64,000 nucleotides of DNA from Onchocerca lupi (Eukaryota; Nematoda; Chromadorea; Rhabditida; Onchocercidae). Position 1 is the stretch's first letter. The number at the start of each line of letters is the position of its first letter. Of this stretch, positions 43,151 to 54,497 are shown one piece after another. A program made the position numbers and the translations under genes. Where the stretch lies: assembly GCA_028564675.1 (NCBI GenBank), contig JAOVVO010000383.1, positions 1 to 64,000 of the forward strand. The letters are read 5' to 3'. A model generated the notes under the pieces. That model was given only the letters and a program-made list of their open reading frames with translations. It did not search any database and was not told the origin of the DNA.

Positions 43151-46100
43151 TTAAGCTTCAAATTTTTTAACAATCAGTTCTTCATCTTCCTGAAGAGGTG
43201 CAAAATATTTATCCATCATTTCATCTGTAATTTCTTCTATGCTAGTCGGTTTCCATACCGGTTTCTGATCCTTATCGATAAGAACTGAAATTAAAAAATT
43301 TTTTATTTTGTTTGAACTCAAATAAACAAGATAAAAAATTCACAACCGAACTAGAATATGATGTGAGAAGTCACATTCACAGAAAATCTTTAAATTGACT
43401 TAAAACTCCTACTTTTAAGAGACCAGTTATAATTTTATAGAAAGGCAAGATAAAATTATACTTGCTCTGCAACCCTCATGGAAATCATGGCTTTTCATAA
43501 AACGTTGGGAAAGACGATACTCCATCGTGAAAACTTCGTTGAACTGCATTTTTAAACCAATTCGTAACTGCCGGAAAGTCACTTTCAATGATGTTGGACT
43601 CTGAATTATTAATTCAAGAATGCAAATGATTAATTCTTTTAATATTTTATTAAGCATAATGTGCTACTCAAAAGTCACTTAAATTTAGAAAATCTAATAG
43701 AATATTCGGAAAATGATACCTTCGTGCTAAGAATATTGAATTGCTTCTTGCCAAAATCATCTCCATTATTTCGCAATTTTTTGAAAATCGATTCTACTGT
43801 ACTGCCGCTAAATATATGATCAATTTGTGCAAGCCTTTTTTCAAGACCAAACTTAGGTACTTCATTTTCTTTCATGTGATATTTATTTAAAATGTAGTCT
43901 ATCCTTTCTGCAGAAAGCAATTTATTATCTGTCCTGAGCAATTCATCTTCAAGATTCTTTAGTTTTTCTGATGGAACCTAAAAATTGACGTGAATTAAAT
44001 TTCCAATTTATCAAAGGATTATGAAGAAAAATTCATCAAACGTGATTACTGTTTGAGAATCATGTAAATTTCTATATAAAGTCTAATGATCAAATAAATA
44101 GAAAATAAATTTTTTCAAAATTATTCAGCTATGAAACAAAATCCGAATATTACCAAGACTTACGAAATGAGTAGCGAGACCCATATGATAAACATCGGCG
44201 CCTATCACTCGATATCCCGTGAGTGCCATAAATTGACCCAAACTGTAAGGTAATCGTGACAAGAAAAATGTTCCTGAAAGCACAAAATATTTTACAGTAG
44301 TTTACCTCTTTCGAAAACTAAACAAGAGATGTCGCGAATTCGATATCGCGAAGCTCCAATCAAATGCCAAATCCTCATTGTAAATTATGTAACCGGTGTT
44401 GTAAATCATTTAACATCTTAATCTTATCTTCCTTTTCCATGCTTTTTCCTTTTTTTGGTATTCTTTCATACCATGAGTGCCTTTTGCTGTCAATCACTCC
44501 AATATTCATCTAAATTCACATTACTGTCCAATTTCACATCCAAATCTTCTCATTGGATTTTGTTTACAATGCTTATTGTTTTTGAGCCTTAACAGCTTCC
44601 GATATTAACCTCCAGTGATTAAACCACTCCCATCTCTAACTACATAAATTTGGTTGTATTAAGAAAATAACTACCTTCAAAAATAAAAATTTTATAATTC
44701 GGTGTGAGCTCGACGATTCAACTCTACACAATCTACTCCAACTCCACTACAAAACTTAACTCGCTTGGATTCACTGGCGGTATTAACTATTGATCGACAT
44801 CGCTCACCAATTCAGAAATTATTCACGACAAGAGAAGTAAAAATAACGAAATAAAATATATTAAAAAAATACATCAAATTCGGAAAAACTGAAATACCTC
44901 CGACGTCAGGGAAGAGACCAATAGCAGTTTCAGGCATTGCCAGTATTGTTCGTTCTGTTGCTATTCTGTATTTCCCATGGAGAGAAAGACCACAACCCTT
45001 CAAATTTATAAAAATTGGACTAGTTGTGCAATAGTCTATCTTAAAGCAATTCATATTTTTGGACAGTTAATTGAATTAATGAATTTTTATATAGGATCAA
45101 GATGATAGGTAGGGAAATCGAATTTAAATTTACAAGTATTAAATACTGAATTTGTTTCCAAGCTGATTTCTCAAATGGAAAAGTTATTTTCATCGGAAAA
45201 ATCAAAAAATTTAAGCTGACTAAATACAATGATATGAACAAAAAATATGAAAGCAATACCGTAAAAAGAATATTACACTTGCAATGAGAAATTAACTACA
45301 TGTAACTAACTCACTCCTCCCATTGTAATACCATCCATTACGGCAATATATGGTACCTTTAAGATACCGATCAAATGATTCATCACATATTGTTCGCGAA
45401 AGAAATCTTTGTGTATTGTATTTGATGGATCATTTGCTTGAGCAGAACGTGACAAAGCTAAGAATTGAAATTAAAAAATCAATAATATTATTTTCATTAT
45501 TTAATTATACAATAATCACAAAAGCAAAATTATTAATAAAAAGAAATAAAATGGCAATGATCACTGAGAATGAAAATTATGCCCACCAACAACATCGCCA
45601 CCAGCACAAAACGCCTTGCCACCTGCTCCTTTAACAAATATAAGTGGTACACTCGGATCACTGTTGCACTGCTGAAAAAGACTGATCATTATAATACGGC
45701 TACCTAATGACAAATAAATTTTTTTCACATTCAATTATCGTTACTGTCACAGGGAACAAATATGATTATAAGAACAGAACTTGTAAATAATTATTCATTT
45801 TGCAACTGCTCAGCTCAAATTCTGGCACCTTGAAACTTTGGAGTACACAAGATGATCCACGTGGGCCACAGGTGCCAAAGGCGTTGAGGCAATGATGACC
45901 GTTCTGAACATGGAAAACAAGTCCCATAAAAGCATGCATCTTTCATCCGAAGAACCTGTAGATAAGACTTTGACAAGCTACAAGCTAAGAAGAATCAAAA
46001 AATTTGTTCCTTGTGCCAAAGGTGGACAGAGCAAAGATTGTCCAACGAGCAGAGTTCCAGTCCAAATCAATTTCGGGACAATTTCCTTAAGTATTGGGAC

Positions 46101-46688
46101 ATCACTGTATACTTCTGCCTACCATATTATTAGATTATTATTATAACACAACACAGACATTAATTTCAAGTTACAGAACTACTGAACGCAGATAATACGT
46201 TCTAAAGTTCTAAACACAATACTCCAACAAACCTTTAGTATGGGATACAATTTGCGTACCATATTGATATTCAACGCATTTAGAGTTTTTGGCCGATTTA
46301 ATGTCACAATTAGTTTACCATTTATGTTCTCTGCCAATATTTCTTCATCAACTCCAACCGACAACAACTAAAAAAGAAAGAACAGACATTGCAAAAAAAT
46401 TTACGACTGGATCAAAATTAAAGCTAATAAATACTAAGTTGTGATAATAGCTATTAGAGATGATGTTTATTAGTTTTAATATACTACTTATTATTAGTCT
46501 TTGGAAAGCTAGAAACATATCGAAATAGCTTCAGGAAGCAACAAGAACTGAATAGGACATTTAAAAGTAAGCTTATTTTAGTGTATTAACGCTGTTATAT
46601 AGATATAGAGCTAGAAGGAATTCAGTAAAATAACCTTTCTGCTTTTATCAAGTAGAAAGTGTCGCCGCAATATGCTTTGTAATACCAT
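43151..46688 (-). CDS. 3-hydroxyisobutyryl-CoA hydrolase, mitochondrial (HIBCH)
   Basis: Nine exons on the minus strand: 46688-46635, 46367-46233, 45671-45587, 45457-45315, 44997-44898, 44273-44164, 43977-43720, 43600-43462, 43284-43151. They give 385 residues (human HIBCH 386) with all junctions in frame. The enzyme releases 3-hydroxyisobutyrate from its CoA ester in valine breakdown. Crotonase-fold motifs: LIVTLNRPKTLNALN, the oxyanion-hole segment KGAGGKAFCAGGDV, DGITMGGGCGLSLHGKYRIA, and the catalytic region ERTILAMPETAIGLFPDVGG. The C-terminal part has LTGYRVIGADVYHMGLATHF, SLKVTFRQLRIG, EYRLSQRFM...HDFHEG and LIDKDQKPVWKP. The N-terminus MVLQSILRRHFLLDKSRK is basic and hydrophobic without acids, as expected for a mitochondrial presequence. 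The start ATG lies 16 bases after an ATTTCAG acceptor (46707-46705). Corresponds to C. elegans hach-1 by family. Confidence 0.94.
45892..46146 (+). other. 84-codon ORF antisense in HIBCH intron 2
   Basis: ATG-ATG at 45892 opens MMTVLNMENKSHKSMHLSSE and a Lys-rich middle with CAKGGQSKDCPTSRVPVQIN. There are no splice partners and no recognised family. It may be a fragment of an old insertion or chance; the base composition around 45840-46080 is less AT-rich than its flanks. Confidence 0.2.
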
Positions 46689-47605
46689 TGTTTCGTAAAG
46701 AATCCTGAAATGGAAGTGATTAAAAACGTAAGAGATCTAAAATTAAAGTCTCGGGAATAATAAATTCAAATTTTCTCTCAGGAAAAAGTCTTGAAAGAAG
46801 AAAAGCGGAATATTTGTTATTCTTATTCGAAATTTCCGTAGAAATGGGAGAATTTATCTTTAACTGACATCAAATAACCAAGAGTCTTAGTCTTACAAGT
46901 AAAAGATCTTTCGATATACCAATAGAAAAGCATGCAGTGCTCGACGTCACAATTCAATTGAAACAAAGCAAGAATAAAATACTAAAGCTCTTACTTTTAG
47001 ATATTTGTATCTCAATCCTCCATCAAGCTATCAAGGAGTGTTCGGGACAATATTTTCTACCTCATTTCTTATAATTGAATTCCTCAAATCTGTTAATGCT
47101 TGCTATCAAATAGAATTGATGTAGAGAAACAAACGAATCAACTGACATATGAGAAATAAAGAAACATTCTATTGCATGAAATTTCCTCTTATGAGATAAT
47201 AAAACTTAAGCCTAAAGTGATTTTATCAAAAAGAGGCCAATTCTAGTATTATATCAGTTATCTCTGTGAAAAACTTCCTTCAATTGATAACCAAAGAGAA
47301 AAACGCAGGTATCATTATCACTGAAGTAATCACCTGCAGAAGACCACTGATATTTTATTACGTAACACTTAACAGAAACTCATTGTAATATAAGTCAAAT
47401 TGAAAGCAATTTCTTTCGAGGTTGAGACTCAGAGTTGCATTGGAGGGTGAAACCAAGCTATCATTGTAATTGGTAGAACCTAAAAAGTCTAGTTCTCAAA
47501 TTCGAGGTGGCGTTGGGGGAGGGTATTGTTCGATGATATCATGGAAAGGTACATGGATTTGCGTGTTAGTGTTACTGTATTGTTGCAGATAAAGTGGTCT
47601 TTAGG
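46689..47605. promoter_or_regulatory. shared upstream region of HIBCH and rps-0
   Basis: 917 bp between two divergent start codons. A G-rich patch (gaggtggcgttgggggaggg, 47503-47522) lies about 85 bp upstream of the rps-0 start, and a TGTTGCAG acceptor ends at 47588, 17 bases before that ATG. HIBCH has its own acceptor at 46707-46705. No coding exon is seen. Confidence 0.45.
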
Positions 47606-49286
47606 ATGTCAGCGGGATTGGAATCATTTGCTCTGAAAGAAGAAGATGCTATAAAACTTCTGGCATGTCAAACTCATATAGGTGCTGCCAACTGTGACTT
47701 TCAAATGGAGCAGTATGTATGGAAAAGACGAGCTGATGGTCTGTTCTTATCGTCATTTTGAACGTTAATAAGCTGCAACATCTCATATTATTTCAATTGC
47801 AAATGCTTGATCTGATCCGTCACCAGCAGCTATTATTATTTAGTAATATCGTTTTAAGAATTATACTTTACCGATTATTAAATTTGTATCCTTTCAATAT
47901 TCTTGTATGATGCTGCACGTTTATGTATCATTTAGTGACAATATTTTTATGATCAAGAATGTCTTTGAATTATAATCAAACAAACATCGTTCATGCATTA
48001 AATATGCAATTTGGTAAATTGTTTGAATTATTTATTGATTTGCAGGCATTCACATCATTCATCTACGAAAGACATGGGAAAAATTGTTGCTTGCTGCTCG
48101 TGCCATTGCAGCCATTGATAATCCAGCAGATGTATGTGTTGTATCGGCACGACCATATGCACAACGTGCTTTGCTCAAATTTGCGGCCCATACTGGTTCT
48201 ACGCCAATTTTTGGACGTTTTACGCCGGGTTGTTTGACCAATCAAATTCAGAAGCAATTTAAGGTCATTATTGATTATGGGAATTGGTAGTTTGTCTTTG
48301 ATTCGCGCTCATTAATTGCTCTTTATTCATTCTTGAAGGATTGGTTTGCGTAAATTTTTCGTTATTTTTTCCAGTAAGCTGTTGAATCCTCTGATTTTTC
48401 TATTTCAGGAACCACGTCTGCTGATTGTTTCGGATCCTCGTGTTGACCACCAAGCGGTAACGGAAGCATCATATGTTGGTGTGCCAGTAATTAGCTTTTG
48501 TAATACGGACTCACCGTTGAAATTCATTGATATTGCTATACCATGCAATAATAAGGTTTGTGCATTAATAAAAATTTTATTTTTATTGAGCTCACTTTTA
48601 TGCTCACTTCTTTCTAATAATATAGAAAGATGTTTCCAAATTTCAAAAATTGGTAGTTTTCAGATTCTGTACTTGTATTTACAGGGCGTGCAATCAATAG
48701 GACTGATGTGGTGGTTGTTAGCTCGTGAAGTTTTGCTCATTAAGGGCAAGATGACACGGCAAACGGGATTTGTACTTGATGACAAGGAAATCATGCCTGA
48801 CTTATATTTCTATCGCAATCCAGAAGAACAGGAAAAGGAAGAATTGGCAGAACCGCGTGAAGTAAAAGAACCATGGCCTGGGGTTCCGCCTCCTGAGGTC
48901 GCAAAAATTGATGAGGTTGCAAGATCCATTGGAATGGTATTTATTTAGTTCCTTTGCTTCATTTGTTCATTTTTTAATTTAATGCAATGTTGTGTAAAAA
49001 AGTTACTGGGTTGTGAAAATTATCTTGGAAATATTTTCTTTCCACTCCATAGTTTTTCTCAATACTTTTTTTTATCTTGAAGCTTTTGAAAAATACCTCT
49101 GTTGTAAACTTCTTGGCTTAATAATTTCAGTATCAAACAATAGGCGGCGTTGAATCAGCAAAGAAGTTGGACTTCAGCATGGTGGAACCTGTGAGTGACT
49201 GGGCGCAAGAAACAGAACGAGCCGTGCAGTTGGATACTGCCCAGCAGCAAGAATGGGGCGCTTCAACACAAAATTCCAACTGGTAA
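47606..49286 (+). CDS. rps-0: 40S ribosomal protein SA (uS2, RPSA / rps-0)
   Basis: Five exons: 47606-47738, 48046-48263, 48409-48555, 48685-48936, 49131-49286; 301 residues, all phases consistent, close to the usual 280-295. It is a small-subunit ribosomal protein needed for late 40S maturation. Conserved blocks: LKEEDAIKLLACQTHIGAAN, MEQYVWKRRADGIHIINLRK, WEKLLLAARAIAAIDNPADV, RPYAQRALLKFAAHTGSTPI, GRFTPGCLTNQIQKQFKEPR, then LLIVSDPRVDHQAVTEASYV, and NTDSPLKFIDIAIPCNNKG followed by GLMWWLLAREVL. The acidic tail ends with the eukaryote-specific W-containing repeats (VSDWAQETE, EWGASTQNSNW). The ATG follows an acceptor (TGTTGCAG, 47581-47588) and a short leader, suggesting trans-splicing. No unusual substitutions were noticed. 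Confidence 0.96.
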
Positions 49287-50139
49287 TATCGAAATGGTGA
49301 AGATTGTTATCGTTGTGGAACTGATCACATCAGTTATGTCAATATAGCCGTGGATAATTTCATTTGTTTTATGGAATAAACAATTCATTGTTTCCAACAG
49401 ATTTATTTATTGGCAAACATGGCATAGTTTTCGTAGTACTCAACAGATGTGTTGCAATTACGATTTACATGGCTGTGGTTGGGTTCATGAATTTATTTTT
49501 ACTAGATTTTGAATACGCAATGCAATTATGTATGAATGAATTTACATTGGCTATAGTTGGGTTCATGAATTTGTTTTTATTAGATTTTGAATATGCAGTG
49601 CAATTATGTATGAGTGAATTTATGTGCACAAGTAACAAATTAAAGGAAGTAGGGTCGCGGGAATTATATACTATAATAGATACTATCTTGTTTGAAGTCT
49701 GTAATTCATTGATTCAAATAATAGTAATAAGTTGTGGTAAAATATACTGCTTCGTCAGTTTACGATTTGTCTGCGCGGGAACTTCGATTGTGTGTGTAAT
49801 CTTATATATTTTGAAAGTCGTGACTTTATTTTGACAATTTATAGCTATGTGGATGAAGTGGAGGTCGAACTCAAAAAAGATAAATTTTCAAAAAAAGTCA
49901 AGAAAGATAAATTTTCGTTTAGAAAGAAAGTCTGTGGACTTACTAGGTGAAACTATTCGTTAAACTATTCATGCAGCAAAAGATTTGCGAATTATTGGAC
50001 AACGATGGAGCTGTCCGTACAGATAAGTCGTTTCAATGCTTTTCGCATGACGGAAATTTTGATAGCAAAATAATGGTGCGCCCTAAATACACAAATCCGA
50101 CACCACTCACTGTGAGTCGACATTTGCTGTCCTACACAG
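49287..50139 (+). other. rps-0 downstream region with ambiguous short open frames
   Basis: After the rps-0 stop, a plus-strand frame stays open from about 49364 to 49834 but lacks an ATG until 49469 and includes an internal duplication. From 49845 a Lys-rich segment (ELKKDKFSKKVKKDKFSFRK in one frame, MWMKWRSNSKKINFQKKSRK in another) sits between a plausible acceptor (caatttatag) and donor (ACTAG|gtgaaa). An acceptor at about 49976 leads to another open segment (KICELLDNDGAVRTDKSFQ) ending at 50150. More than one frame is possible, so I do not call a gene. Confidence 0.3.
49464..49620 (+). repeat. tandem duplication, two 78-bp units
   Basis: Unit 1 from 49464 and unit 2 from 49542 differ at only a few positions. 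The 78-bp period is a multiple of three, so the open frame reads VGFMNLFLLDFEYA(M/V)QLCM twice. Confidence 0.85.
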
Positions 50140-50427
50140 CTACCATTTGATCTTGTCGGGCGATCCATTAACGTTTTCTGTTGCGGTATTCAGTAGTGCT
50201 CCATTTTGAAAGTGTGAAACTTGAACAGATATAATGAGGTGTTTTTGTGTCTGGACGTGACAGTCATGTTTGTCAAATGTCACATAAAGAGTTAATGTTG
50301 TACTGATATTAAATAGCTTTTGCAGCCGGGATTCCGGATGCAGGAAATTTTTTCTTCTTTGCAACTTTTTTTTCTGCGATTTGACTTTATTACTTTGGGC
50401 GAGTATTGTCTTTTTTGAGACGATCAT
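50140..50427 (-). CDS. hypothetical small basic protein, 95 residues
   Basis: Single open frame on the minus strand with a true ATG at 50427 (context aaacATG). Strongly basic N-terminus (MIVSKKTILAQSNKVKSQKK, then KLQRRKNFLHPES) and a beta-rich polar second half with LTLYVTFDKHDCHVQTQK. No signal peptide and no known domain recognised. It is longer than chance frames nearby and not low-complexity, but has no intron, neighbour or homologue to support it; it could also be the antisense of a non-coding region. Confidence 0.35.
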   Translation of the reverse strand: MIVSKKTILAQSNKVKSQKKKLQRRKNFLHPESRLQKLFNISTTLTLYVTFDKHDCHVQTQKHLIISVQVSHFQNGALLNTATENVNGSPDKIKW

Positions 50428-53400
50428 GTTTTCCCTATAATGCTGTCACCTGCCTCTCTCTGTTCATCAATATTTTCTTTCATCAAAAAATATCAAATAT
50501 TGATGTAAATAAATGAAAAAATTTCTGCTATAGCGAACGAAAATCCCTCTTTGCTTGGGGAAATTTTTAAGTCATATATTGAAACACAGTGAAATGTGAA
50601 ATAATTGTTAGAAAACTAATTAGGAATATAGAAAGAAATGCACAACTTTTAATTCTAAGTCATTTTATTGTTTCATCGATTATTTCTGTCTTTTTTTCGT
50701 AAGGTAATCAAGGTTATTTCTGTCTCAGTATTTTCTTAACATTTCGATCCATAATATCGATAATACCAGTGTTTTGATCATTCGTCTCATATCACTTTTT
50801 ATCAGCTACAGGCATATAGTCCTTCATATTCAGTTCATTTTGTGGTGACCCAATTCATTGTTTCAATAAACTCAGTGACACTCTCATTTTGTGAAGAAAT
50901 ATGGGATTAGAAAATGGAATGCTTCTAGACTTAACTCCATATGGATTGTGCCTCGGCCACACAATCTGGCATTTTTTAATGGAAACTTAATGTTGTCAAT
51001 GCTACTGCTTACTTATGCACTTTACTTCTCTCACCTTTTGATGAATTAATTGGCTTCATCTCACATCACGCATCGATAATAAGTATTAGTGATTATTTGC
51101 TTAGAAGCATTACTTGAAATCCTAAACTTTACACAGAACTCTGCTATCTCCATTTGATTAACGAAAACTTCCTTTATCGAAGATTTCTTTGCTGTTATCT
51201 ATTAAGCTTGAAATCTTTGAGAATTCTGAAAATACCGCCTTCGCAATAATCACCCGAATTATTTCTTACGAGCAAAAAAGTAAAGTAGGTTTTTAGCATT
51301 ACGGCCGTGATATTGTAAGTTGTTTTCAATAGTTTTGAAGTTTACGATTGGAATAAAATTGTTCAATGCAAAAATTATAGAGGGAAATGTTTCCTAGCAT
51401 TGCATGATATAATACTGTAAGTATATCACAATTAGACTATTTCTTTTTGAATATCTGCGATCATTCCTTGATTGGTGATACAGAATTCATATATATAATA
51501 TGTAATGAAATGTATAAATCGTTCATATATGCTTTGCTATTCGGCAAGGGCATTGCATATTTTTTCTTATTTATTCAATAAATTGGTTCGGACTGGATAA
51601 TAATCATTGCTGTTGACCGTCATTGCGATCATATTTACTAATCTTTCAAATAATTCTCACATCAAACGAAAATATGTATAACATAGTTTGACTAAATATC
51701 AAATGTATTTTCACATTTAGCAAAAAATCAATAAATACCAGAATCTGGTTAGAAAAGCAAGCGATAAATTGTGATATAAATATCACTTTGTCTAATCATA
51801 TCGCTTCTAAAATTGTGAACTTTCGAAATTAATTATTGAAATCATTAAATGCAAAATTTTGGCAGAACTCTTCAAAAATTTGAGCTGCTAGAAAAAAAAG
51901 AAATGAGATCTGTGTACTGAGTAGTTCGTATCATTCCCTCGCAGAGTGAGTATGAACATTCATTTATCTCTTTCCTTCGTTTCAATGTATTTTTCTCAGT
52001 AATTCTTCGCTTCAAAAATTCCGCCAATTAGAAAAATGATGAAAAATCCTGAGAAACACTGACGTCAGTAAACAGTTTTCTGTGTTTTTATGCCTTCCTG
52101 TTCTTCCTCCATTATTTGCACATGTTCAGTTTAAATTTGATTTCTAATTTGATTTCAGTTTGTTTCAATTCCAGTTTTATTAAATTTATCAGTATCTCTT
52201 ATTCATTGAAAGAACGAGTTCAAAAAATATATGTTTAAAACAATCAACCGAACAGTCTCAAAAATCTATCAAAAACTTGATTTAGTGTAAATAAATAATT
52301 TATGAATAGTTCATGACTAATAATTTATGAATAAATAATTTATAATTCATCGAATCAATCCATTAGTCACAAATTATGTTGCCAGAAGTTTCACGCACAG
52401 ATTCAAGTTTTCCTAGAAATAACTTTCTGATAAATCATATAAATCTTTAGTTTTTTGAGAAATAATTTTAAATTATTTTGAAATAATTCAAAAAAGAAAT
52501 AATGAGTTGGTTGTGTATGTACCGCAAAGGAATCAAAAGTTTCAAGCGCAGTCGAAGAGAAAAATGCTTGGCAAAGTGACAATATTTTCTGGTCTTTTCT
52601 TTTTAAAGAGTGTTTTTAGCTGTTTCTGATTAAATTTTTTTTGATAGAATGATGTAACTGATAAGAGGTTCATCCCCTTATCTCATTTGTGGACAATCTT
52701 ACTTCTTCTTTCATTTTTGGCTACTCTTTTTGCCCTTATTTTTTCATTTCCGTTAGAAATTTATTACCAGATCTATGCCATAAAATTTATTAATTAACAA
52801 AAACTGCTGCAGTGCTACACATTTTGCAGATAATGGTAAAAAAAAGTGATTAGATTGGATACAGTTATATTCTCTTTATCACTAATCTTATCACTGGATT
52901 GTAAAATCTCATTTTTCGAATTAAATTTAAAGCTTTAGATTCAGCGAAACTTGAGCAATCAAAATTTACAAAAATCTATGAAATCGGAAACTACGGTAAT
53001 TTACTGAACTTGATCGGACCTACTAAATCGGAAGTACGGTGGGTTATTGAACTTGATCTGATCAAAAAGCTCCACTTTAGCAAAACTGGTATACCTTCTA
53101 GTGAGAAATTCCCTGGCTTTGTCAATAAAATAACTTTTTAGAAATTTTTTCCGCAACTTCTTTTTTAAACGGGATCAAATTAATTTCAGACTGAAATTGA
53201 ATAATAACGTTCTATTTCAGAATCATTTCTACAAAATTAGAAAAGGTTAAAGTGAATCTAAATATCGCCGAATGCTGAAGTTAGAAATTGAAAGTAAACA
53301 AAATTTCTACTCAGAAAGAAGTGAAAATGACGCGGTTCAATCCTTCCCTAAAGTGCATATTTTCCAGTTTTTTACCTTATTTCTGGAAATTTAATAGCTT

Positions 53401-54497
53401 TGTACAAAACATATCATGTGTACATAACATAAACATAATACTTTGATAAAAATGAAGAAAAAGAGAAAACCATTTGATTCATCAGGAATTTCTCCAAATT
53501 TCCTCTCTTTTTTTTCACTTTTATCATAGCATTCTAGAATTATATTTTATTTTTATTGCTTGAAATTTCCACCATCGTTTGCCATCTAATATTTCTGAGA
53601 TGGTAATCGGCATTCTTACTTCCAGCTGGAATGGAGCGTGAAAATCGATTTTCTTAACAAATGCTCACAAAAAAATCGATTTTCTTGACAAGTGCTCATA
53701 AAATTCAAATCTGATAAGAAAAATTATAATGCATTATCTTATTCAAACATTTTGCCAATGTAATAGTGACAACAATAATAATGACCATAGTATTAAGGAT
53801 AATAAAAGTGATATTAGTGCTTGTTCAGCATTTGCAACGATTAGACTTTACTTTGAAAAGATTTGTATGGACAAGAAACTTGTACAACAACAATATGTTA
53901 TTTATTAAACCGACAATATGCTAAATTAAATATGCAACTTTTCGGTAAATATTGTGATTCTGTGGCACTAATGGGTCATTTGTCTCATATTTCATTTATT
54001 TGTTCATGAATAGTTTGAGAACTAACAAATTTCTTTTATTAATTACTGTGCATGCGGAGATGCATTTGGCATGCATATGTGAATTATTGTTTTTAATATT
54101 CAGTTGGTAGCAGATTTCGAAAACTTTATTACAGTTTTATAACAAAAATGATTGTTTAATAATTAAGACATTTGAAATGCAACAGAATTTCATCACAATT
54201 CTTGATACTCTTTCTTTTCTTATTCCTCCAATATTTTCATGAGGTGATTAAATATCTTCTAAAATAGGAAATGAATCTTTGACAGTAATGACCGATGATT
54301 ACAAAAATAATATTTGTGATTGCATAAGTAATATCAAGAAATCCATTCAAAGTTAACTTTTTAGTGCCTACAGTATCTTATTTTGAAATATTATTATTTC
54401 ATGATACAATTGTGCAAACTTTCAATCAATCGCAATATTGCTTACATTACTTTCATGATATTTCTATAAATTCAATGGCTTAAAGGATTGGAAAGAG
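50428..54497. other. 4-kb gene-poor AT-rich interval
   Basis: No exon or RNA gene recognised on either strand. It contains a small direct repeat at 53640-53702 and short A/T-rich repeats ('aataatttatgaata' twice, about 52297-52340). Confidence 0.5.
53640..53702. repeat. two-copy direct repeat, period 33 bp
   Basis: 'aaaatcgattttcttaacaa' followed by 'atgctcaca' is repeated with two changes as 'aaaatcgattttcttgacaa' followed by 'gtgctcata'. Confidence 0.8.
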
